A DNA stretch of 64,000 bases from Bacillota bacterium (GCA_029974635.1 JARKQY010000024.1:186001-250000), one strand, 5' to 3'; shown: positions 8,441 to 16,941, numbered from the stretch's first letter. Notes: generated by a model not told the origin, from the letters alone. Numbers and translations: made by a program.

Positions 8441-9424
8441 CTATGCAGTATAAATCTGCTTGATGACCTCTTCAATACTAATATCATTAATATTGATATC
8501 ACGGACAGGGAGAGAACTGATGAGCTGATTTAATTTGGATTGGATGCTCCCGTTTTCCGGCTTGATTTCGACAGTAACATCAAGGGGATTAAAGGAAATC
8601 AGCTTAAACCCAGCCAGCATTTCCATGGTAACGGGTTTGGCGAATTTAATCTCCACGGTTTTTTTATTGGAAACAAAGGATTTCATATTGTGCAGGGTTC
8701 CGTTATAGATGATGCCGCCTTTGTTAATCACCGTTACATTTTCGCATAGGTCTTCAATATCGGCCAGATCATGGGTAGTCAAAATAAAGGTGGTTCGCTT
8801 TTTTTGATTGGTTTGTTTGATAAAACGGCGAATCGCATCTTTGGATAACACATCCAGGCCGATGGTCGGCTCATCCAAAAATACTAGCGGCGGATCATGC
8901 AGCATGGCACATACTAACTCACATTTCATTCGTTCTCCCAGAGAAAGTTGCCGCGTTGGCCGGGTTATTACATTGCCAATATCAAGGATCTCCTTGAAAT
9001 ATTCCAGGTTTTCACGGAAGACTCTATCTGGAATGCGGTACATTTTGCGATTTAGCGAAAAGGTATCAATTGGAGGTAAGTCCCACCATAGCTGGGACTT
9101 TTGGCCGAAGACCACCCCGATGTGACGGACATATTCCTCTCGTTCCAACCACGGGGTGAAACCCATGACCTTTACAAGGCCGGAACTTGGGTGGAGCACT
9201 CCGGAAAGAATCTTGATGGTGGTGGATTTACCGGCGCCGTTGGGGCCGATTAGGCCTCTGATTTCACCTTTAGCGATTTGAATATTTATGCCGGAAACCG
9301 CCTCAACATAGACATACTTCCGGATAATGAGCGACTTGAGTGAAGAAAAAAGGCCGGTTTTTTCCCGTTGGCTTACTTTGAAAGTACGCTTTAAATTCTT
9401 GGCGTCGATGATCAATTCGTCCAT
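8441..9424 (-). CDS. ABC-2 exporter ATPase
   Basis: This 327-residue ATPase has Walker A GPNGAGKST, signature LSLGERMKCELVCAML and Walker B LVFLDEPTIGLD, followed by TTHDLADIEDLC. The long N-terminal leader (TFKVSQREKTGLFSSLK) and AVSGINIQIAKGEIRGLIG fit the ATPases that pair with PF06182-type (DUF990) permeases. It is the third gene of a three-gene operon whose two permeases lie immediately upstream, with a 4-base gap. The C-terminal 90 residues are a typical regulatory extension. Substrate unknown. Confidence 0.9.
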   Translation of the reverse strand: MDELIIDAKNLKRTFKVSQREKTGLFSSLKSLIIRKYVYVEAVSGINIQIAKGEIRGLIGPNGAGKSTTIKILSGVLHPSSGLVKVMGFTPWLEREEYVRHIGVVFGQKSQLWWDLPPIDTFSLNRKMYRIPDRVFRENLEYFKEILDIGNVITRPTRQLSLGERMKCELVCAMLHDPPLVFLDEPTIGLDVLSKDAIRRFIKQTNQKKRTTFILTTHDLADIEDLCENVTVINKGGIIYNGTLHNMKSFVSNKKTVEIKFAKPVTMEMLAGFKLISFNPLDVTVEIKPENGSIQSKLNQLISSLPVRDININDISIEEVIKQIYTA

Positions 9425-9428
9425 TTAC

Positions 9429-10223
9429 TTATCCACCTGCGCTTGTATATTTTTTTAAACAGTGGTTCCAAAATATCAGGCTAAGCTGGAAAATTATTAA
9501 ACAGGTTATATAAGCTACCAATATCTTCATATCAATTCGTTTGAGCAGGACTTGAGCCGGGATGTATATCCAGATGGCGAACGGAATAAACGTAACAAAA
9601 GCAATCCGGATTACTTTAGAAAAGATCTCCACCGGATAGTGGGAAAAGTTAAGCAGATTTTCGAGGAAGTCATTGAACCGGCCCATTTGAACGATCCTGA
9701 TCAAAATCCCGCAAAACAGGATATCGAAAGCCATATTAAAGAGCAGCCCGAAGATCAAACATAATATCACTAACCCGATTTGTATTAAACCGATTGCTAA
9801 ATGCAATGACCCGGTTGCCATAATTGTAATGGCCAGTCCGGCAAGGATGGTTCCCAAATAGTTCGAATTAAAGCCGCTGGTAAGAATGATCCCGATGGGA
9901 GGATAAGGCTTCAGAAGAAGCCGGTCGAAGTCACCTCGCCAGATCATGTCCATGGTATTTTGCTTAAGATCGCCAAAAGCCGTGCTCCGGATTCCGAGCC
10001 AGATTAACATCAGGCCTTGGAATAAAACCAGTTGTTGAATACTCCAACCTGGATAACCTTGGGTTTGGGTAAAAATCAGGTACTGAACTAAAGGGCCAAC
10101 TCCGGAGATTAACAACGACACTACTGTACCGACAATGAAGTTAAACCGGTATTCCATGCTGCGAGCAATGCGTAGTTTACTGTTCCACAGAAAGAAACTT
10201 AATAATCTCAAAGTAGTTTTCAT
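9429..10223 (-). CDS. ABC-2 family exporter permease (second)
   Basis: This 264-residue membrane protein has six predicted helices. The signature region is NTMDMIWRGDFDRLLLKPY, typical of PF06182 permeases, where the cytosolic loop contacts the ATPase. ATG 10223 follows the upstream gene's stop by two bases, with GGTGGG inside the end of that gene as ribosome-binding site. It is predicted to form a heterodimer with the preceding permease. Confidence 0.87.
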   Translation of the reverse strand: MKTTLRLLSFFLWNSKLRIARSMEYRFNFIVGTVVSLLISGVGPLVQYLIFTQTQGYPGWSIQQLVLFQGLMLIWLGIRSTAFGDLKQNTMDMIWRGDFDRLLLKPYPPIGIILTSGFNSNYLGTILAGLAITIMATGSLHLAIGLIQIGLVILCLIFGLLFNMAFDILFCGILIRIVQMGRFNDFLENLLNFSHYPVEIFSKVIRIAFVTFIPFAIWIYIPAQVLLKRIDMKILVAYITCLIIFQLSLIFWNHCLKKYTSAGG

Positions 10224-10225
10224 GA

Positions 10226-11029
10226 TTAACCACCCACCGCGCCATATTTGGTAACGGCCTTTCGCCACAGGAACTTGCAGAGCAGATACATGATTACCAC
10301 CCATAACAGTTGCATCAGGAATATATATGCAAGCTGGGTAAATCCGCTTACGGATGCCTTATTTAAGAAAAACTGTACCGGCCAATAAAACATATACTTG
10401 AACGGGAGAAAATCAAATATTTTATTCAGCCAGTCCGGTAAAAACTCCAGCGGAATGACAGCCCCGCCGATGATTGACATTAAAGTGACCCGGATGTTGA
10501 TGATCGAACTGTTGCTTTTTATGAGAAACGCGGATAATCCCAGCAGGTAATTGAACAAGTAATACATGAGAAATGCAACCGTCGCCAGAAGTATAAATTT
10601 GCCAAGAGAAGCGATTGTGAGGAAACGGGGGAAAAAGATCACGCTATAAAGTACAATTCCGGGAATGAATTCAAAAAGTACCCCCACGATTCGTAATGCG
10701 ATTGCATTGGCAAGCTCAAAACGGAACAGGGAGACCGGCCGTATCAGATCGACGGTCAGATCGCCACTTAAAATTTTATCGGAGATTCGGGCATCGGTAA
10801 AATTCCAGATAAAAACATAAATAAAATTGATAGTCGTAAAGTACCAAATCATTTGATCGAGACTGTAACCTTTAATGAATTGGGCATGATTATACTTGTA
10901 AATACTGGTGAATAAGGCAATATGAATCAATAATACAATGGGCTGGATGATTAAAGTGATGGCAAAACTCCATTTATACTGTATAAAAACTTTAAAATGC
11001 ATCCGGATAATTTCCAGGAAAGAACTCAT
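10226..11029 (-). CDS. ABC-2 family exporter permease (first)
   Basis: This 267-residue, six-helix permease carries SDKILSGDLTVDLIRPVSLF, the counterpart of the loop in the next gene. ATG 11029 is chosen because GGAGG lies five bases upstream; an ATG four codons earlier contains that GGAGG. It is the first gene of the exporter operon and is preceded by the hairpin-bearing gap 11042-11402. Confidence 0.87.
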   Translation of the reverse strand: MSSFLEIIRMHFKVFIQYKWSFAITLIIQPIVLLIHIALFTSIYKYNHAQFIKGYSLDQMIWYFTTINFIYVFIWNFTDARISDKILSGDLTVDLIRPVSLFRFELANAIALRIVGVLFEFIPGIVLYSVIFFPRFLTIASLGKFILLATVAFLMYYLFNYLLGLSAFLIKSNSSIINIRVTLMSIIGGAVIPLEFLPDWLNKIFDFLPFKYMFYWPVQFFLNKASVSGFTQLAYIFLMQLLWVVIMYLLCKFLWRKAVTKYGAVGG

Positions 11030-11142
11030 AACGTCCTCCATTAGCTTTCGGGAAAGGATGATGTATTATTATAACTTACTGGATAGAATTGGACAATATT
11101 ATCAAAAAATGTTAACAATCTTCAAGTCATACATCAGTAAAA

Positions 11143-11163
11143 AACCGCCGATACACCGGCGGA
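11143..11163 (-). terminator. Terminator of the 14427-11403 sugar operon
   Basis: Read on the minus strand, CCGCCG and CGGCGG pair around a GTGTAT loop and are followed by TTTTTT. It lies about 240 bases beyond the kinase stop and just before the ABC exporter genes. Confidence 0.75.
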
Positions 11164-11201
11164 AAATTAACGGTTCGTGACCCAAATGGACCTTTATTTG
11201 C

Positions 11202-11241
11202 CTATGGGGTTAACGACCCTATAGGCCTGCTAACCCCATAG
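11202..11241. repeat. Perfect 11-bp inverted repeat
   Basis: CTATGGGGTTA and TAACCCCATAG are perfect complements separated by 18 bases that themselves contain CCCTATAGG. It lies in the 360-base gap 11042-11402 between the kinase gene and the exporter operon. It has no T run, so it is not a classic terminator; a protein-binding site or mRNA hairpin is possible. Confidence 0.6.
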
Positions 11242-11402
11242 ATGTTTGACTTTAGGTGGAGAACCACCTATTCCCTTCAATCACATCAATCATCCCCTTT
11301 CAAAAGGATTTAGCCGCGCGGCTAATTCTATTATCTTACATATCTGCCGGATAAACAAGATAAAGAATGGGTATAGCGATTTTTTATCAATAAACAATTC
11401 CA

Positions 11403-12458
11403 TCAGTTATTTTGGTTGGATTCAATATCTCCCGGAATGCTTCTCTGGGCACACTCTTTGGAAAGGTGCTCAAACTGTTTCAGGTTATTAGATATTTTCC
11501 GGCGTAACTCGAGGTGGAGACCGCCGTTTAACTCTTCCAAAGCCCAAATTACAGCGCCCGCCACCGGGGGTACATCCAAAAGGATGAACCGTACCGGAAC
11601 TGGAATCAGCTTTCGGACTTCCGCTGTAAAAGTATCAGCCAGGGTTGGGTTTTCGCCTTTAGTGTATACGGAACCGGCCATGATAATATCAATCTCTGAT
11701 TCGCCTGTAAAGTTCAGCTTGTTGAAAGCACCGACAACGGAGAGGGCGGTCTGCCTTCCGGTGTGCCGTAATAATTCGATGGCAACCTCATCTCCTAAAC
11801 CGGCTGCTTGAAATAAAACCCCGGCGCTGATGGCCGCATCCATCCGCGGGTATTCGTAAATGGCCGCCACTAATTGCTCATCGGCATGGATACCCAGGGT
11901 TTTAAAAAGCATATCTTTCAGTAGTGTTTTCGGGCCGCAACGATATATGGAATCGTATACTTTACGGACGATCATCCCGCTTAAAAAACCGCCGCCGGCT
12001 TCATCCCCGAAGAAGAAACCGGTACCCCCGATTTGCAGCCAATTACCCCGGGGGTCAATCCCGGCGCAAGTGGTTCCGGTACCGTTGATGCTGCAAATGC
12101 CACATCCTTTTTCCGAACCCGCCTTGATTCCCAGAAATGCATCATTACAAACCATGAACTTTGGAAGACCGATGGCTGCCACGATTTGGGTAAGCTTCTC
12201 CCGCTGCTTAGGGAGATCAACCCCGGCCAGTCCAAAAATTCCGCAACTCAGGTCCCCGGGACTCAACCCCGCGGGTTTTAATAGCTCATGAACCGCTTGC
12301 CCCAATTCCGCCCGGGCTCCTTCGTAACCGTCGGGGAAGCATTCATGGCTGGCGGTTCCACGGTGCAAAAAGTTGACCAGATTGCCTTCAGTGTCAAATA
12401 AAGCGTAATGTGTCTTGGTATTACCGCCATCGACACCGATAATAAATTTATTTCCCAT
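11403..12458 (-). CDS. BadF/BadG-type N-acetylglucosamine kinase-like protein
   Basis: This 351-residue sugar kinase of the ASKHA fold has phosphate-1 motif IIGVDGGNTKTHYALFD at the N-terminus, GLAGVDLP, and the adenosine-region INGTGTTCAGID and GGTGFFFGDEAGGGFL. Relatives include eukaryotic NAGK and bacterial N-acetylglucosamine or glucosamine kinases. ATG 12458 follows GGAGGG and is 14 bases beyond the stop of the GH4 gene. In this operon it probably phosphorylates an amino sugar or glucose released from a glycoside. Confidence 0.8.
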   Translation of the reverse strand: MGNKFIIGVDGGNTKTHYALFDTEGNLVNFLHRGTASHECFPDGYEGARAELGQAVHELLKPAGLSPGDLSCGIFGLAGVDLPKQREKLTQIVAAIGLPKFMVCNDAFLGIKAGSEKGCGICSINGTGTTCAGIDPRGNWLQIGGTGFFFGDEAGGGFLSGMIVRKVYDSIYRCGPKTLLKDMLFKTLGIHADEQLVAAIYEYPRMDAAISAGVLFQAAGLGDEVAIELLRHTGRQTALSVVGAFNKLNFTGESEIDIIMAGSVYTKGENPTLADTFTAEVRKLIPVPVRFILLDVPPVAGAVIWALEELNGGLHLELRRKISNNLKQFEHLSKECAQRSIPGDIESNQNN

Positions 12459-12472
12459 GGACCCTCCAGTCG

Positions 12473-13762
12473 CTACTTCCAAAACTGCGGCAAGAACTTA
12501 CGGTGAGCTTCCAACATATCATCCAATACATATTTGGCTTTTTGATAATCGCCAATCAGGGGGTGAATCAATAAAGCATTGAGGGCGGCAGTGTAATTCC
12601 CCGCTAATCCGGATTGCACGGTATATTTCTCATATGTCTTAACGGTCTGCATCATGCGCTTGATATGTTCATTGGCAAACTGCGGCATGGGGATTGGAGA
12701 AACGCCGTCCCGGTTAATTAGCGCGCTAATCTCAACCACATCATCCGGCGCCATAAACTCCAAAGCGCCGGTATTCTTGGTATTTATCACATGAATCTCG
12801 TTTTTATCGTTATAAATTGCATCAATCAGCGATACTGCAGCCTCCGAATAAAAGCGACCGCCTCTTTGGTCGAGAACCGCCGGTTTTTCTTTCAAATCGG
12901 GCTGTTGATACAATTGCAGTAATTCTGCTTCAATCTCCCGGCAAACCTCGCCCCGGGTTTTGGGTTCGGCTTTTAAATGCTGCAACGAACGGTCGCGGTA
13001 GTAATAATAAGTCAGATAACTGCTGGGAATGGCCTGAATGGAACGGAGCAGTTCTTGGTCAAAGGGGATCTTGGGAATGTTCTTGGGACGGTAAATGGAA
13101 TATTCCCCAGTTAGCTGGTCTTGCAAGATATCCTGGTCGTCACAATGTATCCCGGTAATCCAACTCAAATGGTTTAAACCAAGATAATCGACCACCAGGT
13201 CCCTGACTCCTTCGGGAACCCGCGGCATAATCTCCCGTTTCATATTTATCGGGCTGTTGCACAAACCGATGGCTTTGACACGGGTGTGATTGAGCAAGGT
13301 TTCGGTAATGATCCCCGACGGATTGGTGAAATTGATCAACCAGGCTTCGGGGCAATACTTTTCCATCATCCCGGCAATATTCATGATGACCGGTATGGAA
13401 CGCAGCGCCTTCATAAAACCGCCGGCCCCGGTGGTCTCCTGCCCGATTAAATCATATTTTAACGGAATCTTTTCATCCTTGATCCGGGCGTCCAGTCTGC
13501 CCACTCTAATCTGGGTCAGGACAAAATCGGCGTTGGGTAAGGCCGCTTCCAAATCGGTGGTTAACTCGAGCCGGCAATCCATTAGGTTTGCAAGGAGCAT
13601 CCGGCGGGTCAAGCCACCCACAATCTCCAGTTTGGGGAGATCAATATCCATGAGGGTAATATCCGTAACCGGGAGAACCTCTTTCCGCTGGATAAAACCG
13701 TCAATCAGCTCGGGAGTATAAGTGCTTCCGGCGCCGATTACAACTATTTTTAAGCTTTCCAT
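12473..13762 (-). CDS. 6-phospho-beta-glucosidase, glycoside hydrolase family 4
   Basis: This 429-residue enzyme is NAD- and Mn-dependent and hydrolyses 6-phospho-glycosides. The Rossmann start is VVIGAGSTYTPELIDGF. GH4 motifs are IGQETTGAGGF, INFTNPSGIITE, the metal-binding Cys in GLCNSPINM and the His in LGLNHLSW. Length and similarity to the LicH/CelF branch favour beta-glucosidase activity over the alpha or galacturonase branches. AAAGGAG precedes ATG 13762. It is the second gene of the operon; a PTS that would deliver phosphorylated sugar is not in view. Confidence 0.92.
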   Translation of the reverse strand: MESLKIVVIGAGSTYTPELIDGFIQRKEVLPVTDITLMDIDLPKLEIVGGLTRRMLLANLMDCRLELTTDLEAALPNADFVLTQIRVGRLDARIKDEKIPLKYDLIGQETTGAGGFMKALRSIPVIMNIAGMMEKYCPEAWLINFTNPSGIITETLLNHTRVKAIGLCNSPINMKREIMPRVPEGVRDLVVDYLGLNHLSWITGIHCDDQDILQDQLTGEYSIYRPKNIPKIPFDQELLRSIQAIPSSYLTYYYYRDRSLQHLKAEPKTRGEVCREIEAELLQLYQQPDLKEKPAVLDQRGGRFYSEAAVSLIDAIYNDKNEIHVINTKNTGALEFMAPDDVVEISALINRDGVSPIPMPQFANEHIKRMMQTVKTYEKYTVQSGLAGNYTAALNALLIHPLIGDYQKAKYVLDDMLEAHRKFLPQFWK

Positions 13763-13785
13763 GGCTAAATCTCCTTTACTGTTTA

Positions 13786-14427
13786 TTATCCGCCCAGTGT
13801 AATATCTTGCTCATTGTACCATTGAAGCGCCTGGTAAAAGTGCTCCGGCCTAAAAGCGGGCCACATATCCTCAACCACATAAAAATCGGCATATACCGAC
13901 TGCACCGGAAGGAAACCGCTTAATCTGCGCCGGCCACCCCAGCGAATGATCAGGTCAATCCTGGAAACATCCGCGGATTTTAAATGATTGGCAATATTCT
14001 TCAAAGATGTATCGGCTGTTTTCAAACCATATAAATCCCATTCCCAGCCATAATTCACCAGGAAATTAATTTTGATCCCGCCCTTGCCAAAAGTCCGGCG
14101 AGTGGTAAAGGGCAGTAATTCCTGGGGAAATACTGGAGAATCAGTATTTCCCAACACCAGCAGGGAGGCATCCTCCTGAGACAGCAACTTTACCGCTTGA
14201 ATACAAGCGTCAGTGAAAGCTCTCCGTTGTTCAGCCTGCCTTTTGGTGTTATCCACGGTAAAGCCGTAGTAGGTTACTTCTTGAATGCCGGTCTGCTGGC
14301 AGAGTTTAAAAAGAGCCAGACCGGGGTCGATCCCCGCCGAATATCCTTGCTCCTTGGGCATCCCTTGATTGACGGCCCAGCGGCGGTTGCCGTCGGGAAT
14401 AATTCCAATGTGATTGGGTAAGCGCAT
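13786..14427 (-). CDS. Undecaprenyl diphosphate synthase-like cis-prenyltransferase
   Basis: The 213-residue protein has family motif I HIGIIPDGNRRWA with catalytic Asp and motif V DLIIRWGGRRRLSGFLPVQS. It is about 35 residues shorter than typical UppS. Motif IV, usually NYGGR, reads NYGWEWD, and the ENWxRP motif reads DNTKRQ. It is therefore likely a divergent paralogue, not the essential UppS. It is the first gene behind the promoter at 14485-14513 and runs into the GH4 gene with a 23-base gap, an unusual partner. Confidence 0.8.
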   Translation of the reverse strand: MRLPNHIGIIPDGNRRWAVNQGMPKEQGYSAGIDPGLALFKLCQQTGIQEVTYYGFTVDNTKRQAEQRRAFTDACIQAVKLLSQEDASLLVLGNTDSPVFPQELLPFTTRRTFGKGGIKINFLVNYGWEWDLYGLKTADTSLKNIANHLKSADVSRIDLIIRWGGRRRLSGFLPVQSVYADFYVVEDMWPAFRPEHFYQALQWYNEQDITLGG

Positions 14428-14484
14428 GTGGGCTCCTTGAGAAATTTACGAAAATAATTTATAATGTTTTTATCATTTAAAAAA

Positions 14485-14513
14485 ATTATAATATAAATGA
14501 AAACGCTTTTCAA
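14485..14513 (-). promoter_or_regulatory. Sigma-A promoter of the uppS-like/GH4/kinase operon
   Basis: On the minus strand TTGAAA (14513-14508) and TATAAT (14490-14485) are separated by exactly 17 bases. The -10 hexamer is a perfect consensus. It lies about 58 bases upstream of the uppS-like start. Confidence 0.75.
14498..14512. promoter_or_regulatory. CcpA/LacI-family-like operator overlapping the promoter
   Basis: TGAAAACGCTTTTCA is a near-perfect odd palindrome with the central CG of LacI-family sites and resembles catabolite-responsive elements, with one extra base compared with the cre consensus. It spans the -35 to spacer region, so a bound protein would block RNA polymerase. Confidence 0.55.
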
Positions 14514-14596
14514 TTAATATCATTCATCAGACCATGTTTTGCGAAAGTTATTTCCAAAACTCGCCCACCTCTAAGAGTCTGTACGGTTAATAGGTT

Positions 14597-15433
14597 TTAA
14601 AAAGTGTTACTCGCACAGAATCCTAGCCAGGAAATCTTTTCTCCTGCCACTTGTATTTCTTGAACGGTGCCCTCATTCATCAGTATCTCAACGCACCGGT
14701 GCAAGTCGGCCGGGGGCCAGCGCAGGATGGAGCAGAGTTTGCGTTCCGGTGCGGCCAGGCAATTCCGGATCGTTTGCCGTAAAAGATTGACTCTCGCTTC
14801 ATCCAATATAGGTAGTTTCCCGATCACTTCGGGCGGAACCTGGCGTTCAACCAAATCCCAGGTATGTAGGGTCCATCCTTCCAAGGAGCCGCCAGCCACG
14901 GTGAGAAAGAAACGGGATTGCAAGTGTTCCAGCGCTGCGGTGAAACGGTTACGCTTTCCCCCAAAAAGATTCTTTGCTTTCAGCCACAATTCCCGGGAGT
15001 CAATGGGGCCATATTCAGCGACAATGCTTACCAAATCCTTTTCCACCAAGTTCATCCTGCCATTTTCATATTCATAATCCGGATCGCCTTCAGGACCATA
15101 AATTCTCAGAAATGAAGGGTATAACCGCCAGCTGATAAAAGTGCCGCGCCCATGAATCAGTTTGGTATAGGCGCAAGATTTAGATCCCGGCAGAGTTTCT
15201 TTCCAGGCCCAAGCCCGGTCGGTTGTGGCAAAACCGGGCCAAGGCTTAGCTTCATCCGCTTCCGAAAGGCTGGGAAGCGGGATTCCCTCAATGGGCATCA
15301 ACAACACAAAACCCCGTTCGTTGATGAACCGGCAAGCTTCTTCATCATTGCGGATTTTTACGCCGCTATTTAGTTGATTGAGTTTTGAACGAGCCTTGTT
15401 AATTTTTGCCAGAGTTAAAATTGGGTCAACCAT
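14597..15433 (-). CDS. AlkZ/YcaQ-related winged-helix protein (tentative)
   Basis: This 278-residue cytoplasmic protein starts at ATG 15433, five bases after GGAGG. The features seen are CRFINERGFVLLMPIEGIPL near the N-terminus, ETLPGSKSCAYTKLIHGRGTFISW in the middle (split here only as visible blocks), and two later helix-rich segments that look like winged helices (DSRELWLKAKNLFGG; PILDEARVNLLRQTI). These fit AlkZ-related proteins of the HTH_42 family, DNA glycosylase relatives. No catalytic residue can be assigned with certainty. It is a single gene. Confidence 0.5.
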   Translation of the reverse strand: MVDPILTLAKINKARSKLNQLNSGVKIRNDEEACRFINERGFVLLMPIEGIPLPSLSEADEAKPWPGFATTDRAWAWKETLPGSKSCAYTKLIHGRGTFISWRLYPSFLRIYGPEGDPDYEYENGRMNLVEKDLVSIVAEYGPIDSRELWLKAKNLFGGKRNRFTAALEHLQSRFFLTVAGGSLEGWTLHTWDLVERQVPPEVIGKLPILDEARVNLLRQTIRNCLAAPERKLCSILRWPPADLHRCVEILMNEGTVQEIQVAGEKISWLGFCASNTF

Positions 15434-15664
15434 AGTTGCCTCCGCCAAAAAACCAATGTCTGGTTTACTTAAATATAAGATGGATAGCGAGATCATCCAT
15501 ATGCAATCATTTTACTGCAACTTGTAAAAATAATCAAATTTTTAAATTAACAAGCAGGAAATTAATTCCATAAATTGAATAAAATTTTACGATGAAATTT
15601 TATGTTTACCATTGGTAAATTGGCGGTTACTTTTATTTTGGCATAATATGGAGAGGTGTTTTAT

Positions 15665-15804
15665 TTGAAACTGCGAGGTTATGTTTTGGTTCTACTGCTG
15701 ATAATTGTTCTATGAGGCGGTTGCGGAAATTTCAGAGTGGAAAATTACACTGGTGGCTGCATCCTGATATTCAATATTGGCTTAATTTCGTTCCCGGAAT
15801 AAAC
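15665..15804 (+). pseudogene. Possible small lipoprotein broken by an in-frame TGA
   Basis: GGAGAGG lies about 8 bases before TTG 15665, which opens LKLRGYVLVLLLIIVL, then TGA (15713-15715), then GGCGNFRVENYTG and on to TAA. A hydrophobic helix ending in GGC is a lipobox, so the frame reads like a small lipoprotein with one nonsense change. It occupies the otherwise empty gap 15434-15781. It may be chance. Confidence 0.3.
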
Positions 15805-16129
15805 CTTGCCCTAAAAAGTTAAAAATTGAGACAATCAGGGCTGTGGCAAAGGCCAACCAGAAGCCGGGGATTTTCAAACTGTTCAGAAATGTGTCGGTGA
15901 GTATTACCATCCAGGTATTTACAATTAGAGTAAACAGCCCCATGGTGATAAAATTAAGCGGCAGCGTAACTAAAAACAGGATTGGCCGTATAATTAGGTT
16001 GGCGGCCGCCAGGATCAAGCCTGCCCATAGCCCGGTTTCCGGAGAAGTCATATGAATAGCGGGAAATATCTGGACTGCACAATAAAAGGCGGCTACATTG
16101 GTTGTGATTTTAATGATCAATTTTTGCAT
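15782..16129 (-). CDS. YvlD/phage-holin-fold membrane protein (DUF360)
   Basis: This 115-residue protein has four hydrophobic segments. AGLILAAANLIIRPILFLVTLPLNF and FTLIVNTWMVILTD are the conserved core of the PF04020 family, of which B. subtilis YvlD is a member; YvlD belongs to a SigW-linked envelope-stress operon. ATG 16129 is chosen because the family starts MxKLIIK...; a longer frame upstream has no family features. It is the last gene of a minus-strand group that begins with the DUF2089 gene. Confidence 0.82.
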   Translation of the reverse strand: MQKLIIKITTNVAAFYCAVQIFPAIHMTSPETGLWAGLILAAANLIIRPILFLVTLPLNFITMGLFTLIVNTWMVILTDTFLNSLKIPGFWLAFATALIVSIFNFLGQGLFRERN

Positions 16130-16145
16130 CAGATTTTTGCCTCTT

Positions 16146-16520
16146 TCAGATAAAATCGACATAAACCCGGACCCGGCAGGGATGTTTCGGATCCCGGACT
16201 TCCACCTCAGCCATGCGCCACTTTCCATAGCGGCGCAGTTCCCAAGTGATTTCCCGGCATAATTGCACGGCTTTGGTTGGCGTCCCGGCAAAACTATTCC
16301 AGTACCGGCGTTGTGTTCGTTGGTCATTATTTCCATTTGGCGATTGGACAGCCCATTGCAAAAAAAGTTTTTCAGCCAGCCATACTAAATCTTCAACCGC
16401 ATCCAGAGCCTGATCCAGCAGAAACAAAGGGACAGGGAGTGGGAGAGTGAAACCATTTTCAAATCCAATCCGGACTACTATAAAAAAACTACGGTAATGA
16501 AGTTTTTGATTAATCCACAT
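16146..16520 (-). CDS. Small protein paralogous to the SHOCT-like protein upstream
   Basis: The 124-residue product has the same layout as the C-terminal part of the preceding protein: a beta strand (FFIVVRIGFENGF), a PVPLFLLDQALDAVEDLVWLAEK helix region, and a final strand pair ending CRVRVYVD versus IRVEVYVD upstream. It lacks the N-terminal helical domain. ATG 16520 overlaps the upstream stop (ATGTGGATTAA), so translation is coupled. The middle (residues 60-90) is Gln/Asn/Arg-rich and does not match. Function unknown; probably envelope-stress related by context. Confidence 0.6.
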   Translation of the reverse strand: MWINQKLHYRSFFIVVRIGFENGFTLPLPVPLFLLDQALDAVEDLVWLAEKLFLQWAVQSPNGNNDQRTQRRYWNSFAGTPTKAVQLCREITWELRRYGKWRMAEVEVRDPKHPCRVRVYVDFI

Positions 16521-16941
16521 AGACTTCTACCCTTATCGGACCGTCAACCGGGTCTATTGCTTCCACATCCACCAGTTTGCCGCTTTCCGCCAATCCTTGC
16601 TCAATCATACGGATTAATTCTTCAATATCAATTTTTGCAAGATCAATTCCTTTTTTCTCCATTTCAAGACGGGCGGACTCCGGGATATAACTCATACCAA
16701 AAGCGGCGAATTTGGAAGCCACCCGCATGATACTCAAGGGGATATTGACATTTACCTTGGTGGCGCCTGCCGTATTGACCCGTATCCGAAAAAATTTATC
16801 GGCCAGCCGGGATGGAGCCGAGGCTGGAATCTCGGTTTGCGGTTCCGATTCCTCGAGGGCTTTTAAGAGTTCCAGGGCCTCATCGGCCTTGATTTTACCC
16901 TCCTGGACCATTTGCAGGATCTTAAGTTTTTCAGTGCTCAT
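16510..16941 (-). CDS. SHOCT-like/YvlB-N domain protein
   Basis: The 143-residue protein starts with a short two-helix motif, MSTEKLKILQMVQEGKIKAD followed by EALELLKALE, typical of SHOCT-like/YvlB N-terminal domains. A strand-rich domain with NVNIPLSIMRVASKF and a final DGPIRVEVYVD follows. In YvlB the N-terminal domain precedes a DUF4097 beta-helix; here that domain is absent. AAAGGAG lies upstream of ATG 16941. It sits between DUF2089 and YvlD genes. Confidence 0.75.
   Translation of the reverse strand: MSTEKLKILQMVQEGKIKADEALELLKALEESEPQTEIPASAPSRLADKFFRIRVNTAGATKVNVNIPLSIMRVASKFAAFGMSYIPESARLEMEKKGIDLAKIDIEELIRMIEQGLAESGKLVDVEAIDPVDGPIRVEVYVD

Noticed and set aside
11416..13721. Several plus-strand open frames inside the kinase and GH4 genes
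   Set aside because: They mirror the GC-rich third positions of real minus-strand genes and have no recognisable protein features.
15713..15715. Selenocysteine read-through in the small lipoprotein frame
   Set aside because: The TGA lies directly before the lipobox, where Sec has no known role, and no SECIS-like hairpin follows.
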